From: Acer yangbiense
Lineage: Eukaryota; Streptophyta; Magnoliopsida; Sapindales; Sapindaceae
DNA: 64,000 bases
Assembly: GCA_008009225.1 (NCBI GenBank)
Contig: CM017771.1
Location: forward strand, 35,516,184-35,580,183
Reading direction: 5' to 3'
Positions 46,382 through 57,597 of the stretch are shown here, in pieces. The notes under the pieces were generated by a model, which did no database searches, had not been told where the DNA came from, and saw only the letters and a program-made list of their open reading frames with translations. The first letter of the stretch is position 1. Every line of letters starts with the position of its first letter. The position numbers and the translations under genes are program-made.

Positions 46382-48423
46382 TGTAAGGATTCCCTTTTGT
46401 TGATTGGCTTATTTCGTGGTCAAACCACATGTTGGGGTTTGGTTGTAAGGGTAGTCTAGGTCATTAAGGTTGAAGATCAAAGACCCTTTCCTAGACCTCA
46501 AGAGGACAAGCACCAAAGGTATATCTTGTGCTTACTTTGGCTTGAAGAGATATAGTTGCACACACACACAACATGCATAACTCTTATTCTTGAATGTTGT
46601 GTTTATATTTTGTGTGCATTGTGCTTTATTGTTTATTCAATGTCTCTTCTTGTATTAAATTGATTGCATCTTGTTATATGAAATGCCATGACATGATAGG
46701 CATTAGGATGCATTCAATACCCACACTTGCACTTCATGTATGTTAGCTTTTAGTGTAGTGTAATTCGTTTCCCGAAGGATGTTCGGAAACGTCCGCGCGT
46801 GCACATTGATGTGCTTTGTTTTGCGCGATGATCGCCGGTGGAGATGCCTTTGGCTTCTCCTTGGTTTCACCATTTTTGGTGAAACAGCGGTTACGTTCGG
46901 CGGCCTGGCCGCCGTTCGAAACCGCCGAATGAGACCTGATTGAAATATATCTCTCGGGTCCAAAACGGCGGTTGGGATCGGCGGTTTCGAAACCGCCGAA
47001 CGAAGTCGCCGAAGTTCCCCTGTTCCGCTCGGGAGCCATTCGGCGGTTCAATTCGGCGGCCTGGCCGCCGATTTAAACCGCCGATCGGTGCGTTTCAAGG
47101 GCAAAATTGTATTTTCACCTGCCCTGTTTTTGGTCTCTATAAATACATCCTTATCTCTGGTTCAGAATACAAGTCTTGCATCCCAAGAACCCTAGAGAGA
47201 TATTTAGAGAGAATTGAGAGAAAAAGCTTAAAGATCACATCTTTAATTCTCTAAACCCATTCCCACATGCACAAATCATCATGTAGGCATCATCTAGGTT
47301 CATCTAGCATATGCTAATGCATGGGTCTTCTTCAACACACATGGTATGATTTATTGAACACTTTTATCTTACATAATTAGTGTTTCTACTTATCAATTTT
47401 ATCTCATATTTTACTTATATGTGTTTAGATTAATTTCTACATATAAGATTGAGATTATGTGTTGATTGGGTTATTATTTATTAGCTAGGCTTTAATGTTC
47501 ATATGCCATCTAGCTAATTGATCTCATTTGTTGATTGAGATTATTGTTCATAGCTTATTTGATTAGGTCATTATTGCCTAAAAGCTATGCCATGAACATT
47601 CTTGTGTGATATATTGATAACTAGGTTGATAGATTGTTTTTTAATCAACTAGTTAATCCTTTGAATGTTTGTGGGTTTTATATGATAGCTTTGTATCTAG
47701 GATTGGTTATCCTTTACTTAGCTAAAAGTTATATGCCATGACATATAGCTATATGTGATATCTATGATTGATTATATTGTCATCTTATAATCCTAGGTAA
47801 GCATTTAGAGTACCCTAGCTCTTATTGCATTAATTGAATATTCATACATATTCACATAGGGTTGTGCATCTCTTTTGAGAGATTGAAGTCTTGGTCTAGG
47901 GTTGCTATTACAGGCCCGCTGGGTAGTAGTGGTGGGTTACAGACCGGGATTAGGCTGTAAACATCATTACAAGTAGTGACTTCGAGGATCAAGCAAATTG
48001 GACTAGAGCCGCTATAAAAGGCCCGCGTGGTAGATTAGAGGGTGCTCACGCCAAGAGTAGTGTATCAGGGGATATCACTAGGGATTGAACCAAGAGTGGC
48101 AATTGGTAGTGTCCATAGCCTGAGGTTATCTAGGGTGAGGGTCCGAGAATCACTTGAGAGTATAACCGTCTTTTCATATAGTGGATTTCGAGGTTCGAGT
48201 GTGGCGCACTTACCAGCCCGTGGTTTTTCCCTGTTGAGGGTTTCCACGTAAACATCAAGTGTCATTTATTATTTCCGCATCTTATTACACTTGTATGTAT
48301 TGTTGACTTGATAGGGGTATTTTCGTAAAATTGACATGCATACGAAAATTGGGTAATAATTAGATAAATTCTATTCACCCCCCCTCTAGCTTTATATTGA
48401 TAAACACACTTTGAGAACTTTCA
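46382..48423 (+). repeat. Element E 3' LTR (2,042 bp)
   Basis: TGTAAGGATTCCC ... AACTTTCA, same length as the 5' LTR apart from poly-C. TATAAATA is at 47138-47145. Confidence 0.93.
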
Positions 48424-48428
48424 CTAGA

Positions 48429-49444
48429 TATTAAAAACTAAATGACATGTTCAATCAAATAGTTTAGCTAATCAAGATTAAGCACAAAACCTAATTAGCT
48501 ATCACAATACAACTTCTCAAATATACATCACACTAATCTCAATCTTGTATCAAAAGATATATGAAAATCATACAAGTAATAAATTGAGATTGCTTGTTAA
48601 GAAAAACACAAAATATGTAAGATATTAGTGAAAAGCTTACCAAGCAAAGTATGATGAAGAATCCATGCAAAGAGACATCTAGATGATCAAGGATGATGCT
48701 AGATGATGATTGATTATCATGAAAAAGTGTTTGAGTAAACTAAAAATGAGTTCTTTGAAATTTTTCTTCTCTTTGAAAAATATCCTAAGTATAGAATCTG
48801 AATATGAACTCTCTTAATTGACCTAAAGTCAAAGTGGCATATATATAGGGGGCCAAAACAAGGTGTGGTCGTTTTGATAAGTTGGCCTCATATTTGCCTT
48901 GGGCGCTGTACGAAGAGCGCTTATGTACAGCGCCCCTACTCTATTCTCACGGGAAAACAGAGTGGCGCTGTACGTAGAGCGCTTTGTACAGCGCTTTGTA
49001 CAGCGCCTGTACAGCGACCCAACAGCGACCTAATTAAATCGATCAGGTCTGAACAGCGCTCAATGGGCGCTGTTCGTACAGCGCTTCTGAAGAGCGCTTT
49101 TGGGAGCGCCCAATGCAAAAATGCAATCCTAAGTCTAAGCATGACAAGGCAATTGGATATGCAAGATGCAATCAAACTAACATGCAAGAAGAGATGTTAA
49201 TGAACATTAATGCACAAAAATAAGACACACAACATACAAGTATTAAACATATGCATGAGTTGTGAGTGTGTGCAACTATCTCTTCAAGACAAGTAAGCAC
49301 AAAGAAATATACCTTCGGTGCTTATCAATACGAGGTCTTCAAAGGGCTTCGAACAATAAACCCGATACCTAGGCTACCCTTACAAAAAACCCCAACATGT
49401 GGTTTGTCCACGAAATGAGCCAATCAACAAATGGGAACCTTACA
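48429..49444 (-). repeat. SIRE-D 5' LTR, distal segment
   Basis: 1,016 bp continuing from 42296. It includes the TACAGCGC array (48901-49110) and ends (minus-strand start) TGTAAGGTTCCC at 49444. Confidence 0.93.
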
Positions 49445-49863
49445 CTAAGCAACTCAAATTGCGTTTGGAGAACTTGAAGCTTCGAATCCTTGACGACCTC
49501 GGTGCCCTCATGTGCGACTTCTAGGATATCCCATGCCTCCTTGGCAATCATAGTATTCTGAATCAGTTTATACTGATTTTCATCCCTCGCACATAGGATG
49601 GGGTGCATAGCCTTCTTATTCCATTTCGAAGCATCAAACTCTTGCACGTTCCATTGCACTTTAGGCTTCAATACTTCTTCTCCTCCACTTGTGGGAGTCA
49701 TCATAGGTAGATCATATCCATCTTCAACCGCTATCCATGCACGGTTGTGAATTTGACATATGTAGGATTCCATCTTTCCTTTCCATGGGGAATAATTCAA
49801 GCTAGTGAGAAGAGGTGGTTGCCTGCTAGAAGCTCCCTCATTGTTGCCACCATTTCCACTCAT
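49445..49863 (-). pseudogene. gag: SIRE-C gag N-terminal part
   Basis: Start at ATG 49861-49863 (MSGNGGNNEGASS). About 138 codons cover the first part of the capsid domain (LTSLNYSPWKGKMESYI ... VLQTQFELL), cut at 49445 by SIRE-D. The following residues are found at 33770 downward. No stop lies within this piece; ORF residues below 49445 come from the SIRE-D LTR. Confidence 0.88.
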
Positions 49864-49965
49864 TGTGTATAATGAATGAAATGAAATGTATGCTATGAAT
49901 AAACAAAAATCACACAAATGCAAAACACACCAAAATGAGCAAGGATCACCTAAGTATATCTAAGA

Positions 49966-49983
49966 ACCCGCTCTGATACCAAT
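49966..49983 (-). other. SIRE-C primer-binding site (initiator tRNA-Met)
   Basis: Minus strand TTGGTATCAGAGCGGGTT beside the 5' LTR end at 49984. Confidence 0.9.
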
Positions 49984-51263
49984 TGAAACAAATTAAGATG
50001 TGTTCAATATTAATCTAGAGGGGGGGTGAGAGATGAATAGATTTTAACTAATTTTTACCTAATTTTCGTTATTAGTCAATTTTTCGAAAATACCCATATC
50101 TAGTCAATTCAATATATCAAGTGTAATATGTGCGAAAATATAAATGACACTTGATATTTACGTGGAAACCCTAATCCCAGGAAAAACCACGGGCTGTTAA
50201 GTGAGCCACAGTCGAACCTGGAATCCACTAATGGTAAAGAAGATTACAACCTAATCCTGGTATATAACTCTCCACCACTACCTAATCCCGGTATAAGTGA
50301 ATCTAGTCTAATTGCTTGTGGCCTAAGAAACCTTAACCATCAAGACTTAATTCTTAATAAAGAGATAATAAAACATATGTGAATATATGAAATATCCAAA
50401 ATGCAATTTAGAGCTAGGGAACCCTATATGCTTATCTAGGATGATAATATTGCAATTAAAACAATCCTAGATATCAATAGCTAAATGACATGTCATAAAG
50501 CTTAGCTTTACATAGATTAAGTAAACCTAGATAGCTATCACAATATAACACTCAATCATATCAACACAACAGTCTCTATCTTGAATATTAGAAATTAATC
50601 TAAGAACATGCACATAATAAAAGAGATGCCTTGATAAATAAAACACTAATTATATATGATAATAGTGAAGAACTTACCAAAGCAAGTGTGTTAATGAAAG
50701 ACCCATGCAAGCAAGCATCCTAGATATGCTAGAAGATGCTAGATGAAGTTTTATACATATGAAAATGGTTTTGAGTGTTTTAAATGAGCAATCTTGATTG
50801 CCTTTTCTCTCACAAATCTCTCTATAGACTTTAGGGTTCTTGTATTGAAAGATTTAGGTTTAGAGAGATGATAAAGTGATGTATTTATAGACATCAAAAA
50901 CAGAGCATGTGAAAAGATAAGTTTTCCCCTGAAAATGCACGATCGGTGGTTTCATTCGGCGGCTAGGTCACCGATAACAACCGTAGAATTAAACCTGAGA
51001 AGAACAAGGGAACGACGGCGGTTTCATTCGACAGTTACCAAACCATCGATTCAACCGCAGAATCAAACCCGAGAGAAAAATCAATCAAGTATGAACGGCG
51101 GTCGTGGTCACCGATCATAACCGTAGAATCACTCCAGACCTTTCTAGAATAACACAGCGGTTTCCAGTCGGTAGCCAGGCCGTCGATCACAACCGCCGTT
51201 TCACCAAATGTGGTGAAACCAAAGAAGAAGCCAAGGACATTTTCCAAAGGCGATCTTCGTGCT
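49984..51263 (-). repeat. SIRE-C 5' LTR (1,280 bp visible)
   Basis: Minus strand, ending ..TTGTTTCA at 49984. It contains TATTTATA (plus-strand view, 50882-50889; TATAAATA on the minus strand) and a CGGCGG-type array (50935-51205) related to that of element E. Gypsy-B enters at 51263/51264; GTGCT at 51259-51263 should be its TSD, with the partner off-window. Confidence 0.85.
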
Positions 51264-51775
51264 TGTTATAGGTAAAAATCGTCATAGAGGACACGTCACC
51301 CCCATGAAGAAGCCACGTAAGCAGGAGCCAGGAAAAGTCAACTCGAAAGGGGAAAATCCCCCGAGTAACCCACTCAGCTGAAACCAAAGCAACACGATTA
51401 CAAACAAAGAGAACCGGCTCGGGCAACACCACCTACTCTGGCATACTCGGGCATACTCGTGAATCAATAGGAAGAGATGGCAGCGGAAACTCACTTCCCA
51501 AATACATGGAAGGAATCAGCAGTAAGCACCTCCACGATACGCAGCAGTGTAACCCTTCAGAGTTTAACAAGGAAACAAACAGGCCTCCCGTGAATAAAGG
51601 AGAATGAATCCATCCCAAACTCGGATTCAGCCAAAACAGGAAACATATCACGCCCAAGAAGGAAACAAAATCCGACTAGGACTGGGAATCTGCTCAAGAC
51701 TTGGGCGCCACGACACCAAACCCTAGCCGCATCCCTAAACCCTAGAAACAACATGTATAAATACCCTTTGTAAGG
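51264..51775 (+). repeat. Gypsy-B 5' LTR, first segment
   Basis: 512 bp, TGTTATAGG through the TATA box (51756-51763) to TAAGG (51771-51775), which is duplicated at 53461-53465 on the far side of the solo LTR. Confidence 0.92.
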
Positions 51776-53460
51776 TGTAAGGATTCCTGTTTTGTTGATT
51801 GGCTTATTTCGTGGTCAAACCACATGTTGGGGTTTTGAATGTAAGGGTAGTCTAAGTGTTTAAGGTTGAAGATCAAAGGCCCTTCCATGACCTCAAGATA
51901 CAAGCACGCCAAAGGTATAATCTCTTGTGCTTGGTTTTTCTTTAAAGAGAATTAGTAGCACACACACACTTAGCATTCTTGCTATGATTTCATATTTGCT
52001 TATTTTTTATGTGCATACTCTTCACATGTCCCTTTACACACTAGCACTTTGGTTGATATATCTTGTTGTGTGTTTATGTGCTTTATAATTCGTTTCCCGA
52101 CATTGTTCGGAAACGTCCGCGCTTGCACTAATGAGTGCTTGGTTTCGCGCGAAGACTGCCTATGGAGAATGCCCTTGGCTTCTCCTTGGTTTTCACCATT
52201 GTTGGTGATCGGCGGTTATGATCGGCGGCCTGGCCGTCGAATGAAACCGCCGTTTCAGTCCAGATTGGTCTGAAGCAATTATGCGGTCAATATCGGCGGT
52301 CACGACCGCCGTTCGAAACCGCCGTTCATACCTGATCGATTTTAATCTCTCGGTCTAATTCGGCGGTTGGATCGGCGGTCACGAAACCGCCGAATGAAAC
52401 CGCCGTTGATGCTCTGTTCTTCATGGGCTCAATTCGGCGGTCGTGATCGGTGGCCTGGCCGCCGATTGAAACCGCCGAAAGGTGCGTTTCAGGGGCAAAA
52501 TTGTCTTTTCACATGCCCAATTCTTGATGTCTATAAATATCTTATTTTCTCATTCTCTGATTAAGTTCTTTGAGACCTTAGAACCCTAAACTTTCAAGAG
52601 AGATTTTTAAGAAAAAATCAAATCAAGAACTCAACTTTAAACACTCAAATCAAATCCCTTTTGCATCAAATTTCATATTTGATCTTCTATGCCTTAATAG
52701 AATTGATCCATGCATGGTTTTGAATCATCACATCTTATTTGTTATGTTCTTCACTAATTTCATATTACTTTAGTGTTTTTCATATTAATACATCTCTTTA
52801 ATTACTTGTATGCTTTTGATTATATGCTAGATACAAGTTAGAGATTATTTGTGATGAAAATGATTGAGTGTTGATTGTGATAGCTAATTAGGTTTTTAAT
52901 TAATCTTGATTAGCTAAGCTATTTGACATGTCATCTAGCCATTTATATCTAGGATTGTTTTAATTGCAAAATCATTATCCTAGATAAGCATATAGAGTAA
53001 CCTAGCTCTAATTTGCACTTTGAATATTCATACATATTCACTTAGGTTGTTTCTCTTCATTGAGAAGTAAGTCTTGGGGCTAAGAGTGCTTAGGCCTCAA
53101 GCAAATTGGAATAGGGTTGCTAATAAAGGCCCGCTGGGTAGAAGTGAGGGGTTACAGACCGGAGTGTTAGACGAGGTCTACATAGGTTGTAAACTTCATT
53201 TCAATTAGTGATTTCGAGTTCCGAGTGTGGCGCACTATATAGCCTGTGGTTTTTCCCAGTGGTTGGGTTTCCACGTATACATCAAGTGTTATTTAAATTC
53301 CGAACTATATTACACTTGCTTGTATTTTTGACTAGTAGGGGCATTTTCATAAAATTGACTTGCATGAGAAAATTGGGTAATAATAGTTAAAATCTATTCC
53401 CCCCCCCCCCCCCCCCCCCCCATCTAGATAACATATTTAGAACACACCGTATTCTTTTCA
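51776..53460 (+). mobile_element. Solo SIRE-type LTR (1,685 bp)
   Basis: TGTAAGGATTCCTG ... TTCTTTTCA with TSD TAAGG on both sides. It contains a CGGCGG array (52195-52490), TATAAATA at 52532-52539, and a 23-base poly-C (53399-53421). No internal region is present, so it is a recombination remnant of a SIRE-type element related to element E. Confidence 0.92.
52195..52539 (+). promoter_or_regulatory. Solo LTR promoter: CGGCGG array plus TATA box
   Basis: Dense CGGCGGT / ACCGCCG units, then TATAAATA at 52532-52539. It lies in the same orientation as Gypsy-B. Role inferred from position. Confidence 0.5.
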
Positions 53461-53465
53461 TAAGG

Positions 53466-53708
53466 CATAAGAGAAGGATCGATCTTTTTTATCATAAGAG
53501 AGACCCGAGCGTATTTTGTAATCAATTTTATATAGTGAATTTTGGCTTCGTTGCTTAGGCAACAACCCGTGGACGTTTCTCCGATCATCGAAGTTTTACC
53601 ACGTATTTCTTGCTCATTATTTTTACAGTATTAAGATTCAAACTATTATCACTCGCAAACGTGATCTCCAATCATCGATTGAGTGTTAACGAAAAATCAC
53701 CGTCAACA
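53466..53708 (+). repeat. Gypsy-B 5' LTR, second segment
   Basis: 243 bp completing the LTR (total 755 bp) and ending CGTCAACA. Confidence 0.92.
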
Positions 53709-53709
53709 A

Positions 53710-53727
53710 TTGGCGCTAGAAGGAGGG
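53710..53727 (+). other. Gypsy-B primer-binding site
   Basis: TTGGCGCTAGAAGGAGGG, identical to the Gypsy-A site. Confidence 0.75.
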
Positions 53728-53749
53728 GGATCGAAGCACTTGTGAAGCA

Positions 53750-55620
53750 ATGGCCGGCGAAGGAGATGGTAGCGATTCCAGGTACAGTCACGAACTACCC
53801 ACTAATGAGTTGGAGGATGACGCCACTCCCAACACTGCAGATGCAGCCTTAGCAACTGTAGAACAATCAACTGCCCTGGCTGGCATCCAGCACTTCCCCC
53901 CAACTAATGAAGAAATCGTACAAAGATTCCGTACTTCTCTACAGCAACTCATGGCGGACGCAGCGAGGCAGGGAGTTGATCTTTCCACCACGGAGGGTTT
54001 GATGTCACCTCACAATCTTTCCACCCCAAATCAGCAGGCAACGAGATTGCATTCCACGGTGGTGGTACCAACCCCGGATGTGCCCATAAAAGCGAGCCGA
54101 GGTTCTGCAAATAAGCCAACAATTTTGTCTGAAAGGTTAGCCATGGATAGCAGGGAGCATAGAGAGGAGAATGATTCTGACAGAGGGCATGATCGGGATC
54201 GGTTGGCCAAGGATCGAGATCGCCCCAGGAGACGTACTTATCGGAGAGCCAAGTCATCATCCTCAGGAGAGAGTGAGCAGAGTTATCATCGCAAACACCA
54301 AAGGGGCACAGTTCGGCTGCATGGCCTAAACCGAGAACATAGAGAGTTGAATCCAGAGGAAAGGGGCCAAAAGCTGATCGTAAGTCAGAATTTCAATGCG
54401 ATGGGAGAACCGTAAGGAGACAGGGACATACTCATACAGGGTTTGACCCGGGAAGTTCATAATAATCATCGACAGATGGATGCTTTGGTTAGGCGATATG
54501 GGCATAATGAATTATCGGACGACGAGACCGGAAGCCCTTTCACCAATGAAGTCCTGAGGACACCCTTCCCGGAGAGATTCAGGATGCCTCACATAGAGCA
54601 ATTCAAAAAGGATACTGATCCAAAGGAACACGTCAGAAGGTATAAGAGTGCCATGGCCCAGTATGTCTACAATGACGCCTTGCTGTGTTTAAATTTCCCC
54701 CAAACTCTTGGGGTTTAGGCTCCAGGTGGTTCGGTAGGTTACCAGCAGCAAGTATAGGTAATTTCAGCGAGCTGAGTAAAGCCTTCTCAAGGCAATTCCT
54801 CGGTAATGTACATAGGAAGAAGTCAGTGGCCCACTTGTCCCAGCTAAAACAGGGAAAAGACGAGTCACTGAAAAAATATTTGGCGAGGTTCGGTCAGGAA
54901 GTGTCCAAATTGGGAGTGCAAATGACGAAGCCATAATTGCCGCGTTCATCAACAACCTTCAGAACGGCCAATTGTCATTTGACCTTCGAAGAGCCTGACT
55001 AACCAGTTTTGCCGATATGATGGACATGGCCGGGGGCTACGCCTAGGTTGAGGAGGAGGAAGTTACCACGGGAGGTTATTTCGTACATTGCGGTCGCCTA
55101 GAAGGATCTAAAACCAAAGACCAAGCAAAGGCGCCCGATACCAAAGGTGACAAACAGAAGAATAAGGCGCGGGATGGTCGGGATGGACGTCGAGCCTATG
55201 ACCCAAAATCCGATCAACCGTGACAGAGGTTCCAGGGCAGGTATACAAACTATGCCCTATTGAAAAAAGATCAAGAGGAAATTTTGGCAATCCTAGAAGA
55301 AAAGAACATGTCTAAAGAACAGCCAAAGCAATCCACGTATGCTCGGAGAGACACCACCAAGTATTGCAGGTTCCACAAGGAGAATGGGCATGAGACATCT
55401 AAGTGTTTCCAGCTAAGGGACCACATTGAAACCCTCATCAGGGAAGGACATTTGAAAGACATCGTTTTAAAAAAGGCTGACAGGGCGGACGGACAGAAGG
55501 ATAGCCGACAGGACGGACGGGCGGGCAAGAAAGCCTAGTCCCAAGAAAGCTGAGGATGAAGGAGCAATCAATACTATCTTCGGGGGACCAGCGACTGGCA
55601 AGAGTAATAGGGAAAGGAAC
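53750..55620 (+). pseudogene. gag: Gypsy-B gag, multiply broken
   Basis: ATG at 53750 as in Gypsy-A. Breaks relative to Gypsy-A: TAA at 54413-54415, one-base loss near 54713, one-base loss near 54905, stops near 54996 and 55044, TGA near 55219, and a four-base gain near 55522. The capsid domain and the C-x2-H-x4-H-x4-C knuckle (YCRFHKENGHETSKC, about 55365-55410) are still recognisable. It is clearly non-functional. Confidence 0.87.
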
Positions 55621-57597
55621 TAGGAAATCCGGGAGGCCGTGGAAGCACGGAGAGACCTAGACGTCAATTCTGTTGAACCTGACCCGAAGAGAATCAAGAA
55701 AGGCTGGGACCCGATCATATTCACAGAAGCCGATTTACATGGAGTTGATGTTAGGCCGAACGACGCATTGGTGATCATCGCACGGATTGGTCATAGAGAG
55801 GTTCATCGGATTTTGATTGACAATGGAAGCTCAGCAGATATTCTAAGTGCAGAAGTGTATGACCAGCTGAGGCTAGATAGGAAAGACCTACAACAATTTC
55901 CCACACCCCTTAGAGGATTTGGAGGAGTCGAAGTAAGGTCACTTGGCACGGTGAAGTTACCCGTGAAGGTTGGGCAGGCTCCTTGCCAAAAAACAGTGCT
56001 ACTTGACTTTGTGGTGGTGGATACAGAAAATTGGCCATACAACGCCTTATTGGGCCGACCATTCTTGAATAAAGCCAAAGCAGTGACCGTAACCTATGCC
56101 CTCATGATGAAGTTCCCGACATAGTATGGGATAGGAGTGATCAAGGGGTCACAGGAAATGGCCCAAAGGGCAAATTTGTCAGTTTATAAAGATAGGGAAG
56201 TACACCAGGTGTACGCGGTTACAGCAGAGCAAGAGGTTGGTGAACTTGAAGAACAGGCAGAGGTGCCGAGAGAATTTGAGTTGGATCCCAGAGAGGAATC
56301 TGAGGCGAAGAAAGATGAGTCGATCGAAGAAGTGGCACTGGATCCAGAAGACCCAAGTAGGACAGTCAAGGTAAGGGCAAGTTTAAATGTACATGTCAAA
56401 ACCCAGCTTGTCACGTTACTGAGAGAGTACAAGGATGTTTTTGCTTGGAGCCACGAAGATATGCTGGGGATAAACCCGAAGGTGATATCACATGGTCTCT
56501 CCATCAACCCAGAGTTCTGCCCGGTGAAGCAGAAAAGGCGGCTATTCAACCCCGAAAGGAGTACAGCTATTAAAAATGAAGTAAAAAAGTTACTTACCGT
56601 AGGGTCGATAAGAGAAGTCAAGTACCCGGAATGGGTGGCCAATGTGGTGCTGGTAAAGAAAAAGAACAACCAGTGGAGGATGTGTGTGGATTTCACGGAT
56701 TTAAACAGGCCTGCCCGAAGGACAGCTTCCCACTACCAAGGATCGACTAACTAGTGGATGCAACAGCAAGGCACGAACTGTTAAGCTTCATGGATGCTTA
56801 CTCGGGGTACAATCAGATCCGAATGAGTAAAGCCGACGAAGAGAAAATGGCATTCACCACAGACCAGGGGTTGTATTGCTATAAGGTGATGCCATTCGGA
56901 TTGAAGAATGCCGAGGCAACGTACCAGAGGTTAGTGAATAGGATATTCACCCGGCAGATTGGGAAGAACATAAGGGTCTATGTAGATGACATGTTGACCA
57001 AGAGTGTTACGGCAGAGAGGCACACAGAAGATCTAAAAGAAACCTTTAAAGTTCTAAGAAGGTATGAGATGAAACTTAACCCGAACAAATGTGTGTTTGG
57101 GGTACCATCGGGTAGGTTTCTCGGCTTCCAGGTGCATCAGAGAGGAATCGAAGTGAACCCCGAGAAGATCAAAGCATTAGAAGAGATGGCTTCGCCAAAA
57201 ACGCTGAAGGACGTACGGAGGCTGACGGGATGTCTCGCATCACTTAACCGATTTATAGCAAAATCAATAGACAGATGCGCCCCGTTCTTTAAAGTAATAA
57301 AGAAAGGAAAAGGGCTCGAGTGGAACAAAGAATGTGAAGCAGCCTTCCAGAAGTTGAAAGATTACTTAGGGCGAGCACCCATCCTCTCAAAGCCAGTAGC
57401 TGGAGAGACATTATACCTATACCTCTCGGTCACGGAAGTGGCAACAAGCTCGGTGTTGATCCGAATGGAGGAAGGAATACAGAGACCAGTGTATTACACC
57501 AGCAAGGCGTTGCTGCCCGCAGAGACAAGGTATTCACCGGCAGAAAATATAGCGCTAGCCTTGATCACGGCAGCCAGAAAGCTAAGGCCGTATTTCC
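55621..57597 (+). pseudogene. pol: Gypsy-B protease, reverse transcriptase, partial RNase H
   Basis: A TAG at 55621-55623 separates gag from protease. Protease has LIDNGSSADIL and the full LLGRPFLNKAKA junction that SIRE-A disrupted in Gypsy-A. A TAG at 56122-56124 replaces Glu. RT runs on until a one-base loss near 56707, then continues in another frame with FMDAYSGYNQI, MPFGLKNAEATYQRL and YVDDML (YVDD 56979-56990). RNase H begins (YYTSKALLPAETRYS) and is cut at 57597 by COP1-R after 'LRPYF'. Confidence 0.88.

Larger units (their letters stand above)
42297..48423 (+). mobile_element. Element E: deleted, non-autonomous SIRE-type element (6,127 bp)
   Basis: TSD CTAGA lies at 42292-42296 and 48424-48428. 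The 5' LTR is 2,061 bp and the 3' LTR 2,042 bp; the 19-bp difference equals the difference in one poly-C tract (26 versus 7). I counted about 28 substitutions between LTRs (about 1.4%). The internal region is only about 2.0 kb: PBS, a fragment of gag with the second zinc knuckle, the 3' leader and the polypurine tract. Protease, integrase, RT and RNase H are absent, so it could move only with enzymes from another SIRE element. Confidence 0.92.
33776..49444 (-). mobile_element. SIRE-D: full-length SIRE-type element, split by element E
   Basis: Minus strand. TSD CTAAG lies at 33771-33775 and 49445-49449, splitting SIRE-C gag. The 3' LTR (33776-35276) is 1,501 bp and the 5' LTR (41812-42296 plus 48429-49444) is also 1,501 bp. 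I counted about 20 differences. PBS, gag, pol and polypurine tract are all present. Without element E the length is about 9.5 kb. It is the least damaged element in the window. Confidence 0.94.
26073..51263 (-). mobile_element. SIRE-C: oldest host element, Ty1/copia SIRE type, heavily split
   Basis: The minus-strand element is seen in four separated pieces that join when nested elements are removed: RT/integrase (26073-27965), gag C-terminal half (32006-33770), gag N-terminal part plus PBS (49445-49983), and part of the 5' LTR (49984-51263). TSDs of COP1-M and SIRE-D match across the gaps. Its RNase H, 3' LTR and the outer end of its 5' LTR are off the window, beyond COP1-L on the left and Gypsy-B on the right. 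Every piece contains stops. Confidence 0.88.
51264..57597 (+). mobile_element. Gypsy-B: Ty3/gypsy Tat-type element, 5' half in window
   Basis: Same family as Gypsy-A and in the same orientation. 5' LTR (split by a solo LTR), PBS, gag, protease, RT and part of RNase H are visible; COP1-R then interrupts at 57597. Gag-pol has at least four frameshifts and several stops relative to Gypsy-A. Second RNase H, integrase, any antisense gene and the 3' LTR are off-window. Confidence 0.9.
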
